Positions 20,928-31,299 of a stretch of DNA of 64,000 nucleotides are shown piece by piece. The translations under genes and the position numbers were made by a program. How positions within the stretch are numbered: the stretch's first letter is position 1; every line of letters starts with the position of its first letter. This stretch comes from Rebecca billardiae RCC1528 (lineage: Eukaryota; Haptophyta), in contig OZ251226.1 of the NCBI GenBank assembly GCA_965240325.2, forward strand, positions 2,418,001-2,482,000. The letters run 5' to 3'. The notes under the pieces are model-generated. The model was not told the DNA's origin. It saw only the letters and a program-made list of their open reading frames with translations, and made no database searches.

Positions 20928-21648
20928 GCGCCCGTGCAAGCTGCCGGCGGCGCCGCCCGCAGCAGCGCCAGCGGGCCCAGCGGCGGCCTCGGCTTTGGTG
21001 ATGGCTCTTTCTGAGACTGAGCGTGACATGGCCACCCCGTGGCGGGGCCTGCCGCAGCCGTACCCCTTGGTCTGAATAAGCTGGCTGTCTCCGGTGCGAC
21101 GCTGTAATTGCCTGCCCGCGTGAATTCCAGGCCGCTGTCAGCAGTGTCCAAGGATCGTCGAATTCACTCACCCCTTTATTGATGATGATGATGACGCCAC
21201 GAGTTATATTATTGAACTTGACCGCCTGACGCCCGTGCCCGTGCCCGTGCCCGTGCGCCGTGCCCGGGCCGTGCCCGTTGCAGGCGTCGTGTCAGCTCGG
21301 TGCAGACGGTCACGGTGCCCACTCACGCAGCACTTACTATTCCGATAATCCGTACTACTCCTGCTGACGAACTAGCGCAGTTCTTACATCAGCATACCGT
21401 AGTTCAATGTGATGATGCCGACATGTAAAGTCTTGAGTCCTATTGATGCATGCAGCCCCCCCTCTGCCCCAGGCCGCCACCGCACCCGCACCGGCCGCCG
21501 GCGGCCGGGCCCGGCGCTGAGGCCGGTGCGGACCGGAGTGAGGATTGAGGCGGCCCGCTGGGCACCCGCCGCACCAGCCCGAAAGCCACGGCCGTCAACC
21601 CTGCGCGTGCCTGTCGAGCAGCAGCCTGCAACACGCGTTCGATCCTGC
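20928..21648. other. Intergenic, no gene recognised
   Basis: No gene. Contains a short CCCGTG/GCCCGT array at 21230-21280 and GATGAT runs. Confidence 0.5.
21230..21280. repeat. GCCCGT hexamer array
   Basis: About seven degenerate GCCCGT units in tandem. Confidence 0.7.
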
Positions 21649-22617
21649 TCACGCGGCAGCGCCCTGGGGCTTGTTGACGACAATCCCACCCGTCGACTTG
21701 AGCACAGCAGCGCCTCCGAGCGCCAGGGGGAGGCCGAGCGCGAGGGAAGGCAGTGCAGGCACGGCGACCACGAGCGCGGCAGCGGCGATGAGCGCGCCGG
21801 CGAGCGCGCGCGCGGTGATGCTCTTCGCCTCGAGCACTTTCCGCCACGCGCGACGAGCAGCACCGGCCGCCTCCGCCCCGGCGATCCGCTCGAAGACGAA
21901 CTTGGTGCCCGAAGTGCCGCCCGTGCTGATGCGCACGCGCTCGTCCACAAACGTCGTGTCGAGGTACACGGACGACTCGGGGCCGACGCGCAGGTTGAGT
22001 GGGCCGAAGCGCACGCGCGGCTGGCCAAAGCTCGCGCGCACGCTCAAGTGCGACTTGGCCGTCTCGCTGCGCTTCGCGCCCGGAGCGTCCTCGCGCACGG
22101 CGGGCCCGGCGAGCACGACGTCTCCGGGAACTTTCCCAAACAGCCGGAAGCCCAGGTGGTTGACCGCGGTGACCGTGTCGCCGTCACGGACGATGTCCTG
22201 GCGCAGCGTCTCGGTGCGGAAGTTCTTGCGCCCAAAGCGCCCTCGGAACTTGCCGCCGGCCGCGTTCGCCTTCTCGGAGGACACCTGCGACGTGTAGATC
22301 AGGTCGCACGGGCTGTACAGCCGGCTGTCCTCCGCGATGTCGGCCGGGCCGTCGTAGCGGAGCTCGCACGAGCGAATGATGTTGTCGATGCGCGCGCGAA
22401 TGGTCTCATTCGCATCGAGGCCGCGGTCGGTGGGGCGTGCCAGCTCGAGCAGGCGGTCGACGGGCGCAGGGCCAGTGGGCGGCGGCTTGGAAGCCACGAT
22501 GGCTTTCGTCACAAGCGATCGAACATACGTCGTGAGGGCAAGTCCAGGGCTGACGACGTCGCTCGCCGATGCGACACCGGCGCTAAGCAGCAGCACGATC
22601 GACGCTGGGCTGCGCAT
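21649..22617 (-). CDS. PAP/fibrillin-family plastid lipid-associated protein
   Basis: 322 residues, intronless, start at 22617. N-terminal signal-like stretch (MRSPASIVLLLSAGVASAS). The family hallmarks are visible: the conserved early motif as LYSPCDLIYTSQV, and near the C-terminus SSVYLDTTFVDERVRISTGG followed by KFVFERI, equivalent to the YLDxxLRISRG...FVL signature. PAP/fibrillins are lipocalin-like proteins of plastoglobules and thylakoids that bind carotenoids, tocopherol precursors or quinones. After the domain come two hydrophobic segments (LAGALIAAAALVVAVPAL and LALGLPLALGGAAVL), an unusual C-terminal membrane anchor for the family. It faces away from the GST gene, with the long hairpin inserted between them. 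Confidence 0.8.
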   Translation of the reverse strand: MRSPASIVLLLSAGVASASDVVSPGLALTTYVRSLVTKAIVASKPPPTGPAPVDRLLELARPTDRGLDANETIRARIDNIIRSCELRYDGPADIAEDSRLYSPCDLIYTSQVSSEKANAAGGKFRGRFGRKNFRTETLRQDIVRDGDTVTAVNHLGFRLFGKVPGDVVLAGPAVREDAPGAKRSETAKSHLSVRASFGQPRVRFGPLNLRVGPESSVYLDTTFVDERVRISTGGTSGTKFVFERIAGAEAAGAARRAWRKVLEAKSITARALAGALIAAAALVVAVPALPSLALGLPLALGGAAVLKSTGGIVVNKPQGAAA

Positions 22618-22827
22618 GACGGGCAGCGCGGCCGTGGATTCGCGCGCCGACGAGGCCGACCGAGGCCTTCCTTCGGGGGTCGGCGGTCCAATCGGGTGAG
22701 CTCACGCCCAGCCAGCGAAGACTGTTTGCGCGTCGTCAATTTGGTCATAAAAGCCGAGCCAGTCTGCAGCCGGACCGTACCGGACCAACCCCCACCGAGC
22801 GTGGAGGGTCTGAGGCCGGAAGGTAGA

Positions 22828-23774
22828 CATGCTTGTGTTTTCATGGGGCGTGGACGGCCGCGACGTGCTCGCGGACCGTGCGAGCCGTGGCAGGCGTGCG
22901 GGCTCGTCGGGGTAGTAATTCGAGTTCCACAAACATGTGGGCAAGCTCAAACCGACGCGTAAGCCGCCTCTCGAGCGCTTCTCCGCGATCCTGCACTGGC
23001 CATCACAGGTCGCCCGAGATGGCTCCGAAACGCACGCGTGCCCATTTCTCGTGCGCAAACGCGTGCGCGACACCGAAACCGCTGACGGAGACGCAGGACC
23101 GGAGCACCCGATGCCCGCCGTCCCACCCGCGCGCCCCGCACCACTGCAAGCTCGCCCGCTGCCGAGCCTGGAAGAGGGCTCCCTGCAGCCACATGCGCAG
23201 GAAGACCGTCATCACGCGCAAAACGAGGCCGGCCCGAAAAGCCGACTCCTCAGTCCTGCGCAGCAACTCTCGCTGGTCGTTTTTCGGAATTATCCCGGCG
23301 GCCTTTTTTCGAGCTTCGAAAAAACCAGCGAGAGTTGCTGCCGCAGGACTGAGGAGTCGGCTTTTCGGGCCGGCCTCGTTTTGCGCGTGATGACGGTCTT
23401 CCTGCGCATGTGGCTGCAGGGAGCCCTCTTCCAGGCTCGGCAGCGGGCGAGCTTACAGTGGTGCGGGGCGCGCGGGTGGGACGGCGGGCATCGGGTGCTC
23501 CGGCCCTGCGTCTCCGTCAGCGGTTTCGGTGTCGCGCACGCGTTTGCGCACGAGAAATGGGCACGCGTGCGTTTCGGAGCCATCTCGGGCGACCTGTGAT
23601 GGCCAGTGCAGGATCGCGGAGAAGCGCTCGAGAGGCGGCTTACGCGTCGGTTTGAGCTTGCCCACATGTTTGTGGAACTCGAATTACTACCCCGACGAGC
23701 CCGCACGCCTGCCACGGCTCGCACGGTCCGCGAGCACGTCGCGGCCGTCCACGCCCCATGAAAACACAGGCATG
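22828..23774. repeat. Long inverted repeat, about 450-bp arms, 48-bp spacer
   Basis: Left arm 22828-23276 and right arm 23325-23774 are reverse complements with one single-base indel and only a few substitutions. The spacer includes TTTTTCGGAATT and TTTTTTCGAGCTTCGAAAAAA, itself nearly palindromic. Transcription through it would give a long double-stranded RNA. Frames inside the arms mirror each other and encode nothing I recognise. It sits between two divergent genes (fibrillin and GST) and may separate a formerly shared promoter. Confidence 0.93.
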
Positions 23775-23967
23775 CGCACTGCTCCGCCTTCAGACCCTCC
23801 CCCGCTTGTCGGGGGGGGTGTCCGGGGCGTAGGTCCGGGTCTGCAGACTGAAAGCCGAGCAGGCCAGCAGCGATTTCCGGACTTCCCGGACCTCGGTCGC
23901 TGACGAGTTGACGACGACGACGGTGTGGACGGGCGGACGCACGCGAGCTTTCGGCATCAACCCGATC

Positions 23968-24877
23968 ATGTCCGCCAGCGCCGACGCACGACTTATTACT
24001 GTGGCGGCGTCGGCTGCCCTCGCCGGCGCTGTCATTGGCTACGTGGTCCATGGCGTCAACGCGGCGAACAACAAATCCTCTCGGTACGTGCGAAAGTCGC
24101 TCAAGCTCCTCTACTTCCACATCCCCGGTCGTGCGGAGGCCATCCGGCTGACACTCGCCCTTGGCGACGTGCCGTTCAAGGATATTCGCCTCACGCGCGA
24201 GCAGTGGGCTGAGCTCAAGCCGACCACGCCCTTCGGTCAGATACCGGTCCTGATTGTCGACGGCGAGATGCTGGCGCAGAGTCACGCGATCCTCCGCTAC
24301 GCCGGTGAGCTCGCAGGCTTGTATCCGGCGGACCCGTGGCTAGCTGCCAAAGTGGATGAGGTCATCGACGCGACGGAGGTGTGCGCCTCGCGGTGCCTGC
24401 GTGGTGTTTGAAAGCGCCGAGCCATGCCCCCGATGACGCCGCCCGCTCGCCACCTCGTCTGCCCTGCGCCCTCCCCCGCGCCCTCAGGACATGCTGCAAA
24501 TGCTGACGCGCACGGTTCGGCTGCCGGAGGAGGAGCGCATCCCTGCGCGCCAGGCCCTCGTGTCCGGCTCACTCGCGGTCGCATGGGCGCGCTTCGACGC
24601 ACTCCTTGCGGGGCGCGAGTACATCGTCGGCTCTCGCGTCACCATCGCCGACGTCCAGACCTTCTGCATGGCGGCCATGCTCCTGTCGGGATGGCTTGAC
24701 GGCATTAGCCCCGACTGCCTGGATCCGTACACGCACGTGCGCGCGCACTACAAGCGGATCGCAAGCCTTCCTCAGGTGCGCAAGTTCTATGCCCAGCTGC
24801 CCTCCGAGGCCTGCACGCAACTTGGGAAGGCTGGCATCGACCTCCGTGCGTACACCCCGCCAGCGGACGGTCCGTAG
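23968..24877 (+). CDS. Sigma-like glutathione S-transferase with N-terminal membrane anchor
   Basis: Exons 23968-24378 and 24488-24877 (intron GTGTGCGCC...CCTCAG, 109 bases, phase 0) give 266 residues. Residues 8-28 are a hydrophobic segment (ITVAASAALAGAVIGYVVHG), so the enzyme is probably membrane-anchored. The thioredoxin-fold half starts KLLYFHIPGRAEAIRLTL, with the catalytic Tyr in LLYF, then FGQIPVLIVDGEMLAQSHAI (cis-Pro and Ser-binding of the glutathione gamma-glutamyl). The helical C-terminal half carries VGSRVTIADVQTFCMAAML, the N-capping box region. This pattern is that of sigma-class or prostaglandin-D-synthase-like GSTs. It conjugates glutathione to electrophiles or reduces lipid peroxides. 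The family is secure; the class assignment is by motif only. Confidence 0.9.
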
Positions 24878-25214
24878 TCGGCCGAGCAGCAGAACGGCTA
24901 AGGCTTGCGAGTAGTTGCGACTTGCGCCGAGCTGCGGACTGGCGCCGAGCTATCGGCGGGACAGGTCTGAGCCCCCCCCCTCCCTCCGCTGCTACAACGC
25001 AGTGTAGAGTCGGACGGCCTACGGATCGCCGAGAGCGGCTGAGACCATCCATCGCCAGATTCCATCGGGCATCGGCGCCCCCGGGGCCCCGGAAGTCCTT
25101 CAGTTTCCAGGTCAGCTGTGCTCAGTGCTGCAGCCGTCGGGCCAGCCTGAGCCGTTGAGCTGTCGTCGGACTCGAAAGAGTGAGCTGACAGGCTGTGCGG
25201 CCAAAGGCAAAGTT
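24878..25214. other. Intergenic, no gene recognised
   Basis: Short region between the GST stop and the composite element; nothing recognisable. Confidence 0.4.
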
Positions 25215-26554
25215 GGTTGTATAACCGCTCGGTTATGCGGGTATAACTCACCGGTAGCCCTCATGAGGGCGGGCTGGCAGCCAGGGTCCGGCTGCCTGGA
25301 GGTTTTCCGGTCGTCAAGCCGAGCCAGGCCCGGATTGGGCGCGGGCCTGGATTGGCTCAGCAGCTTGGCAAGCGATGCGCGTCTGGGTGCGGCCGCGCTC
25401 GCTGGCTGCACCCGCGGCGCGGCGGCCGGCGTGGCTGCTCTGGTCACCGCTGCGCTGGTGGCTGCTCCTCCTCTGGGAGTTGTTTCTTCCAGGTGCGTGT
25501 GCGTCGGCGGTAGGCCGCCCTCAGCCCTCGCTCTCTCCACTCGTGCACCTGCCCTGCTTGCTCTCTGCTTTCGATGGGGGCGCCTCGGAGCCGCTTCGAG
25601 GCGTCCCCGTCTGCAATCTTCTCATGCTCTATCTGCTTTCGATGGGGGCGCCTCGGAGCCGCTTCGAGGCGTCCCCGTCTGCAATCTATCTTCTCATGCT
25701 CTGCTTTCGATGGGGGCGCCTCGGAACCGCTTCGAGGCGTCCCCGTCTGCAATCTTCTCATGCTCTGCTTTCGATGGGGGCGCCTCGGAACCGCTTCGAG
25801 GCGTCCCCGTCTGCAATCTTCTCATGCTCTGCTTTCGATGGGGGCGCCTGGGAACCGCTCCCAGGCGTCCCCGTCTGCAATCTTCTCACGCTTCGCAGTC
25901 TCGCTTGCCTTCATCGCCTGGCGGGTGGGTGCTGCTCTCTCCTTCTCTGCCGCCTCCTCTGCAGTCTGCCGTGCACTGCTGTGTGTGGGATGCGACCTGC
26001 TACCTTATCTGACGCTACGCGTGCGTGTCTCGCGCCTGCTTCCCGCCTACGCCGCCGCCGCCGCGCATGTCTTCGTGCCCACTGTCTCATGCCGTCTGGA
26101 TCGTCCTTACTCATACAACCCTGCGGGGAGCCCCTCTGGGCCTCTGCCGCCTTCGGTCCTCGCGCTACTCCTTCGGCGGCCTCGGCCTCTTCGGGCCCCC
26201 GGCCACCACCCCTGCGGGGTGTGGCATTCCACACCTCCTTCTGGGTGGAGGCCCTCGAGGCCTCTGCCTCCTGCGGCGCCGCGCTCTGCCCAAACTTGCG
26301 TTGGGGGGGGGGGGGGGGGGGGGGGGCGTCGGCTGCCAGCGCCTGCGGTCTACGTGCTCCATCGAGTACTTCCTCTTCGGCGTCTAGGCGGTCATCGGCT
26401 TCTGTCGGCGTAGTTGCTCGAATGCATCGGCGAGTCCTTCCTGGTCGGCGTCGCATCCTGGACGGCTTCGGGGGTGTGACCTAGTCACCTCACGCGTTTA
26501 TCAACGCGGCCCCCACCTCAATCTACTCTCATGTGGGTCTACCGAGTGAGTTAT
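25215..26554 (+). mobile_element. Composite repeat element, full unit A (1340 bp)
   Basis: The unit begins GGTTGTATAACC and ends CTACCGAGTGAGTTAT, directly abutting unit B, which starts with the same bases. Near the left end ATAACTCACCGGTAG (25243-25257) is the reverse complement, with one base inserted, of the right end (26539-26554), a short terminal inverted repeat. The head holds perfect palindromes (ATAACCG-CT-CGGTTAT and GCCCTCATGAGGGC). The middle holds the hairpin array, then hairpin-rich sequence such as GTGTGGCATTCCACAC, and a 24-G run (26303-26326). No transposase is seen, so it would be non-autonomous if mobile. Open frames across it are artefacts of GC richness. Confidence 0.6.
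25565..25892 (+). repeat. Five-unit tandem hairpin array (64-68 bp period)
   Basis: Units start at 25565, 25633, 25701, 25765 and 25829. Each contains GATGGGGGCGCCTCGG, a seven-base loop and TCGAGGCGTCCCCGTC, folding into a 16-pair stem with three G-U wobbles. In the fifth unit the stem reads CCTGGG...CCCAGG instead of CCTCGG...TCGAGG: a C-G pair is replaced by G-C and a G-U by G-C, so pairing is kept despite three substitutions. Confidence 0.9.
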
Positions 26555-27198
26555 GGTTGTATAACCGCTCGGTTATGCGGGTATAACTCACCGGTAGCCC
26601 TCATGAGGGCGGGCTGGCAGCCAGGGTCCGGCTGCCTGGAGGTTTTCCGGTCGTCAAGCCGAGCCAGGCCCGGATTGGGCGCGGGCCTGGATTGGCTCAG
26701 CAGCTTGGCAAGCGATGCGCGTCTGGGTGCGGCCGCGCTCGCTGGCTGCACCCGCGGCGCGGCGGCCGGCGTGGCTGCTCTGGTCACCGCTGCGCTGGTG
26801 GCTGCTCCTCCTCTGGGAGTTGTTTCTCCCTGCCCTCCCACCCTGCTGGTTGCTGGGTGGGCATGGCCTTGGGTGCGCGCGGTGTCGGGGGGGTGGAGGC
26901 CCTCGAGGCCTCTGCCTCCTGCGGCGCCGCGCTCTGCCCAAACTTGCGTTGGGGGGGGGGGGGGGGGGGGCGTCGGCTGCCAGCGCCTGCGGTCTACGTG
27001 CTCCATCGAGTACTTCCTCTTCGGCGTCTAGGCGGTCATCGGCTTCTGTCGGCGTAGTTGCTCGAATGCATCGGCGAGTCCTTCCTGGTCGGCGTCGCAT
27101 CCTGGACGGCTTCGGGGGTGTGACCTAGTCACCTCACGCGTTTATCAACGCGGCCCCCACCTCAATCTACTCTCATGTGGGTCTACCGAGTGAGTTAT
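26555..27198 (+). mobile_element. Composite repeat element, internally deleted unit B (644 bp)
   Basis: The first 273 bases repeat the head of unit A and the last 230 repeat its tail (offset 1340 at the head). The middle of A, including the hairpin array, is replaced by about 65 different bases near 26827-26890. A 20-G run sits at 26951-26970 where A has 24. Both terminal motifs are retained. Confidence 0.65.
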
Positions 27199-28749
27199 AG
27201 CGCCTTAGGCTGCTACTGCTGTGTGAGTGGTGCTGAGCCAGTGGCCCTGGGCCGACGGCCACTGTGCTGGGCGCGGCCAGTCAGCCGCACGGATCCGAAC
27301 GGGATCCTGCGCGCCATCACGTTCCCGATTCTGCGACGGGCTAACAGGGTCCCACTCACCCAGCGACTCGGCATAGTGGTTCGGCTGCCTCTCGCCCTGC
27401 TCTTGGTCCGCGTTTGAAACAAACAACTGACGTCGTTCGTCCGCGGTTCGTCCAATCGTCCGTCACTCGACTCCGTCGTCATCCGGATTCCGGTGACCGT
27501 GACTCTGATCAAATAAATTATTCGATGATCTGCGCGCGCAATGATATTTGTCGATGATGCTGTCACAGAGATTCTGACAATGACGATATGTCATTCGTCA
27601 TCAACTTCGTCAGACGTCACCGACACCGTCTGCATTAATATTAATTGTTTTTACTTGCGCTAAGCTAGAGACTCAGGACTAGTGTCTAGCTACTCCGACG
27701 ACTGTTCAAACGCCAACGGCCAATGATCGGCTGACTGCGTGCTCGGTGCTACTGCTGACGAGTCTTATCACGTATGCACTCAATACTTACTTATAAGTAC
27801 TAGTAGCTAGTTACCGGCGGGGGCCAACCGGAATCTCCGACCGTGGGATATTCCAGACATATATTCCTGAGCGCGCTAGGCGGCGCGCTCACTCTCCGAC
27901 TCCGAGCCCCTCTTCTGCAGCTGCGCGCCGCTTGGCCGACGCGCGGCGACGCGTACTACGACCTCATCCTCATCCAGGCGCCCACGCGGGCGCACGGGGG
28001 CGACAGCCGCGGCTGCCGCTTGCCGGAGCTGCTCGCCGCTAGGTCGGCGGGCGGCGACATCGACTACGACCTCACCCTCATCCAAGTGCTCCGGAAGGCG
28101 CTCGGCCGCGGCGGCATCTGCCGTCGCCGCCGCGTGCCCCAGGCCGAGGCGGTGCTCCATCCCGGCCCCGCTCCCGTAGGGGGGCAGGGCTGCGGGTGGC
28201 GCACTGTCTGACCTGGACGGAAGGCGCGGACGCATTCTATGTGTCTGTTGCACTCTGAGCCTGACGCTTGTCCGATGGCTGCCACGTCGTTAAATATATT
28301 CAGACTAATGTCCTATACTGAATATAGTGAAATAATGATGAATGTCTACCGTTGACAATGCTCGTCCCGAGAGACGAGATGCTGGATTGCTGCCGCCCGC
28401 CGGGTGGCGGGTCATCACTCTGCATCCGGTCATTACTCATTCCGGACCGAGTCTCAGTAGTAGTAAGGCTACTGAGGCTAGCCGTCTACGGCGGCCGGGC
28501 GTTAGACCGTTATAGATCGCGCGACGATGACGATGAATCATGATGTATTATTGAATCAGACCGGCCACTGCTACCGGCATCACGTCCACGGGGCTGGACG
28601 TGAGTCGTGGCTTGCAACGTCTGACGATCATCATATACTCGAGACGGATGTCCGATATGTCGGATTGCATTCGAAACTGCCGACGACGACTGGCCGAAGT
28701 GGAACTGCCTCCCGGCCCCGTCGCCCTTGGCAGCCCTCGCTCCGCCCCA
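27199..28749. other. Intergenic, one unsupported frame
   Basis: No secure gene. At 27876-28253 a minus-strand frame shows an internal duplication (LDEGEVVVDVAARRPSGEQL and LDEDEVVVRVAARRPSGAQL), and the plus strand shows the mirror duplication (YYDLILIQ / DYDLTLIQ). A 102-bp imperfect tandem duplication therefore exists, but I cannot say that it is coding. Confidence 0.3.
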
Positions 28750-29463
28750 TCACCTCGTCGCCGCGACGTAGACGTCGCGGATGGCCGCCGGTGCCTCATT
28801 GACCAGATCGGCGATGCCCTGTGTGAAGAACCACGCCATGAACATGCGCCGGGCGACCCGGCCAACGTCCAGCCCGGCCACTCCCTCTGTGGCCGTCTGC
28901 AGCACAGACCCGCCCTTGGAGTACCACCAATCGCTGTCCGCGTGGAAGGCGAGGCGGGCTGCGGCAGTCATCGGCACGAATATATTAACGATGAGCACGC
29001 GCAGAGCGTTGGCCACGAGGAGCATGACGAGCACGCGCGTGAGCTGCGGCTTCAGACCCTTTTGCGCTCGCCAGATGATTTTGTAGTGGAAGACCGCGCC
29101 GACGAGGATGAAGAGTGACGTGAGCTGCAGGTCGCGAAGCAGTGCCTCGCGATCGAGGGGGGCACCCGAGAGGTGCACACTCACGTATGGCCTCATCGCC
29201 TCCGCCGGTGCACGCACAAAAGCGGCCCCTGAGTCCTGCGCGTACCCAGAGTGACCATCCGCGTTACTCTCAATGGCGCGCGCGATGCCGGCAAAGAGCG
29301 AGGGCTCTTCCAGCTCGCCGCCTCCACGGAACCGGCGCAACGCTCCGAGACTTGGCCGGCCCACCATCGCCTCCGTATCCCTGCTGCACGCGAGGAGCGC
29401 CGCGGCGCAGGCGACGACTCGTAATCGCGATGCCGCCATAGCTCGCGTGCACGTGGCGCCCAT
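28750..29463 (-). CDS. Unidentified membrane protein with N-terminal leader
   Basis: 237 residues, intronless. Two possible starts, 29463 (MGATCTRAM) and 29439 (MAASRLRVVACAAALLACS); the second gives a cleaner signal-peptide-like N-terminus. Two hydrophobic segments follow, SLFILVGAVFHYKIIW and VLVMLLVANALRVLIVNIFV, then a C-terminal region with MFMAWFFTQGIADLVNEA. I do not recognise the family. The leader plus two helices would suit a plastid or endomembrane protein. Its start lies only 53-77 bases from the divergent TRMT2A-like start, so expression of the two is probably coupled. Confidence 0.7.
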   Translation of the reverse strand: MGATCTRAMAASRLRVVACAAALLACSRDTEAMVGRPSLGALRRFRGGGELEEPSLFAGIARAIESNADGHSGYAQDSGAAFVRAPAEAMRPYVSVHLSGAPLDREALLRDLQLTSLFILVGAVFHYKIIWRAQKGLKPQLTRVLVMLLVANALRVLIVNIFVPMTAAARLAFHADSDWWYSKGGSVLQTATEGVAGLDVGRVARRMFMAWFFTQGIADLVNEAPAAIRDVYVAATR

Positions 29464-29515
29464 CAGGATTGTTCAAGCTAGGTCCGGGCGCGGCGCACTC
29501 GCGTGGCACGCGCCG
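29464..29515. promoter_or_regulatory. Putative bidirectional promoter (membrane protein / TRMT2A-like)
   Basis: Divergent start codons at 29463 or 29439 and 29516. This is the tightest head-to-head spacing in the window. Confidence 0.45.
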
Positions 29516-31299
29516 ATGGCGGCCTCGTCGGAGGCGGCTGCTCCGCCCACCGAGGTGGGCGACGCGGAGCCGGAGGTCGTGTGCATCTTTGGCCTCCCGC
29601 GGTATGCGAACATTCGCGTCGTCGAGCAGCTCCTCTCCGATCGCGGCGTGGCAGCGAGGCCGAAGAAGGTGACCGTCACGCCACGAATCGCTCTTGTGCG
29701 CTTCACCTCGGCAGACGCGGGCGAGGCTGCGCTCGCCACGCTGCAGGCGAAGGACTTGCCCTTCAAGGGGCACCAGCTATCCTTCAAGCAGTCCGTCAAG
29801 AAGCCGCCCAAGCACAAGCGCCCCGCGGACGGCGACGATGCCAGCGCCCAGCCTGACGCCAAGCGCCCCCAGCGCTCCGTGGAGGACGCAGTCACGCCGC
29901 TGCACGCGCTCGCGTACGAGCACCAGCTTGTGAAGAAGAGCAGGTCGATCAAGAGCGTGCTATGCGATCTACCCAAGCGCCTGAAGAAGGCCGGCGTCGT
30001 CAGGACGTGGCTCACGCCCGACACGCTGAGCAGCCGCGGCGGCCGGTGCTGCGACCAGGCTGACGTGATGAGCTCTCCCAGCACGACCGGCTATCGCAAC
30101 AAGTGCGAGTTCACGATCGGGCTCGACGCCGCGGGCGAGCCGTGCGTCGGGTTCAAGGTGGGCGCGTACAAGGAGGGGCACACCACCGTCGGCGAGCCGT
30201 CGAACTGCCTGCACATCTCGGACGAGATGAAGCGCGTGTGCGCGGCACTCACGCGCGTCGCGCGCGCCTCTGGGCTGGCGGTGCACCAGTCGATGAATGC
30301 GGTGGGCAGCGGGTTCTGGCGCCAGGTGCTTCTGAAGCAGAACACGTTTGGCGAGCTGCTCATCTCCCTCCAGGTGCGCTCGCGCGCGCACCCTCCGATG
30401 GTCGCAGTGCGCGCGACAGCCAGCGCGCGCGCACAAGCGCACAAGCGGCGTGCCCTTGCCCGCTCACCATCGCCGCCCCTCTGTGTACCGCGCGCCCATC
30501 GCAGTTCAACCCGAGCGGGCTCGAGGGCGAGGTGGTGGACGCGCAGCTCGAGGCGGCGTTCCGCGCGGCGTCCGAGGTGGCCACCATCGCCTGCACGTAC
30601 AAGCAGCCCTGGACGGGCTGCTCGGACGCCCCCCACGACCTGCCGCACACGCACGTGGCCGGCGCGCGCGAGCTCGCCGTGCAGCTGCGCGGCCTCACCT
30701 TCCACGTCTCCCCGAACGCCTTCTTCCAGGTGAACACGGCGGCGGCCGATCAGCTCGGGGGCGTGCTCGCGGACATTGTCGGCTCGATCGGCAGCGACGC
30801 CGTGCTCCTCGACGTGTGCTGCGGCACGGGCGTGTGGGGCCTCTGCCTCGCGGAGCGCGCGGCCAAGGTGGTCGGGCTCGAGCTCTCAGCGGACGCCGTG
30901 CAGGACGCCCGCCGCAACGCCGAGGCGAACGGGATCAGCAACGCCGAGTTCCTCTGCGGCAGGGCGGAGGACCTCATAGCGAACGTGATCGCAACCAAAG
31001 TGGGCGACCGCCCGTGCGTCGCCATCGTCGACCCGCCTCGCAGCGGCCTGCACGCGACCGTCGTGCAGGCGCTGCGCGCGTGCGAGGGCCTCCGCCATCT
31101 CGTCTACGTGAGCTGCAACCCGACAACGTGGCTCGACGACGCGGAGAGGCTGTGCCGGAACCCGTCGAGCAAGTATCCGGGCCAGCCGTTCCAGCCGCTC
31201 CGCGCGCAGCCCATCGACCTCTTCCCCCACACGAACCACTGCGAGCTCATCGTGCACTTCGAGCGCGAGCGCGATCCTAAGTCGGCTGATGCTGTGTAG
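29516..31299 (+). CDS. TRMT2A/TrmA-type tRNA (uracil-5-)-methyltransferase
   Basis: Exons 29516-30373 and 30505-31299 (intron GTGCGCTCG...ATCGCAG, 131 bases, phase 0) give 550 residues. An RRM-like domain occupies about residues 20-95 (VVCIFGLPRYANIRVVEQLL ... PRIALVRFTSADAGEAAL). Then come YRNKCEFTIG (start of the catalytic fold), FFQVNTAAAD, DVCCGTGVWGL (SAM-binding motif I), VDPPRSGLH, and VYVSCNPTTW carrying the catalytic Cys, with HCELIVHFER at the end holding the general-base Glu. This domain order is that of vertebrate TRMT2A, which makes 5-methyluridine at position 54 of cytosolic tRNA. A basic KKPPKHKRP patch may act in nuclear import or RNA binding. Close to complete and intact. Confidence 0.93.

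Noticed and set aside
22937-23599. Mirrored open frames inside the long hairpin
   Set aside because: The same peptides appear on both strands because the arms are inverted copies; no domain or codon signal supports translation.
25565-25892. CRISPR-like array
   Set aside because: Repeats are contiguous units with no unique spacers and the context is a eukaryotic nuclear genome.
25125-26484. Long overlapping plus-strand frames through the composite element
   Set aside because: The frames read the tandem hairpin array in shifting frames with no consistent protein and differ between units A and B.
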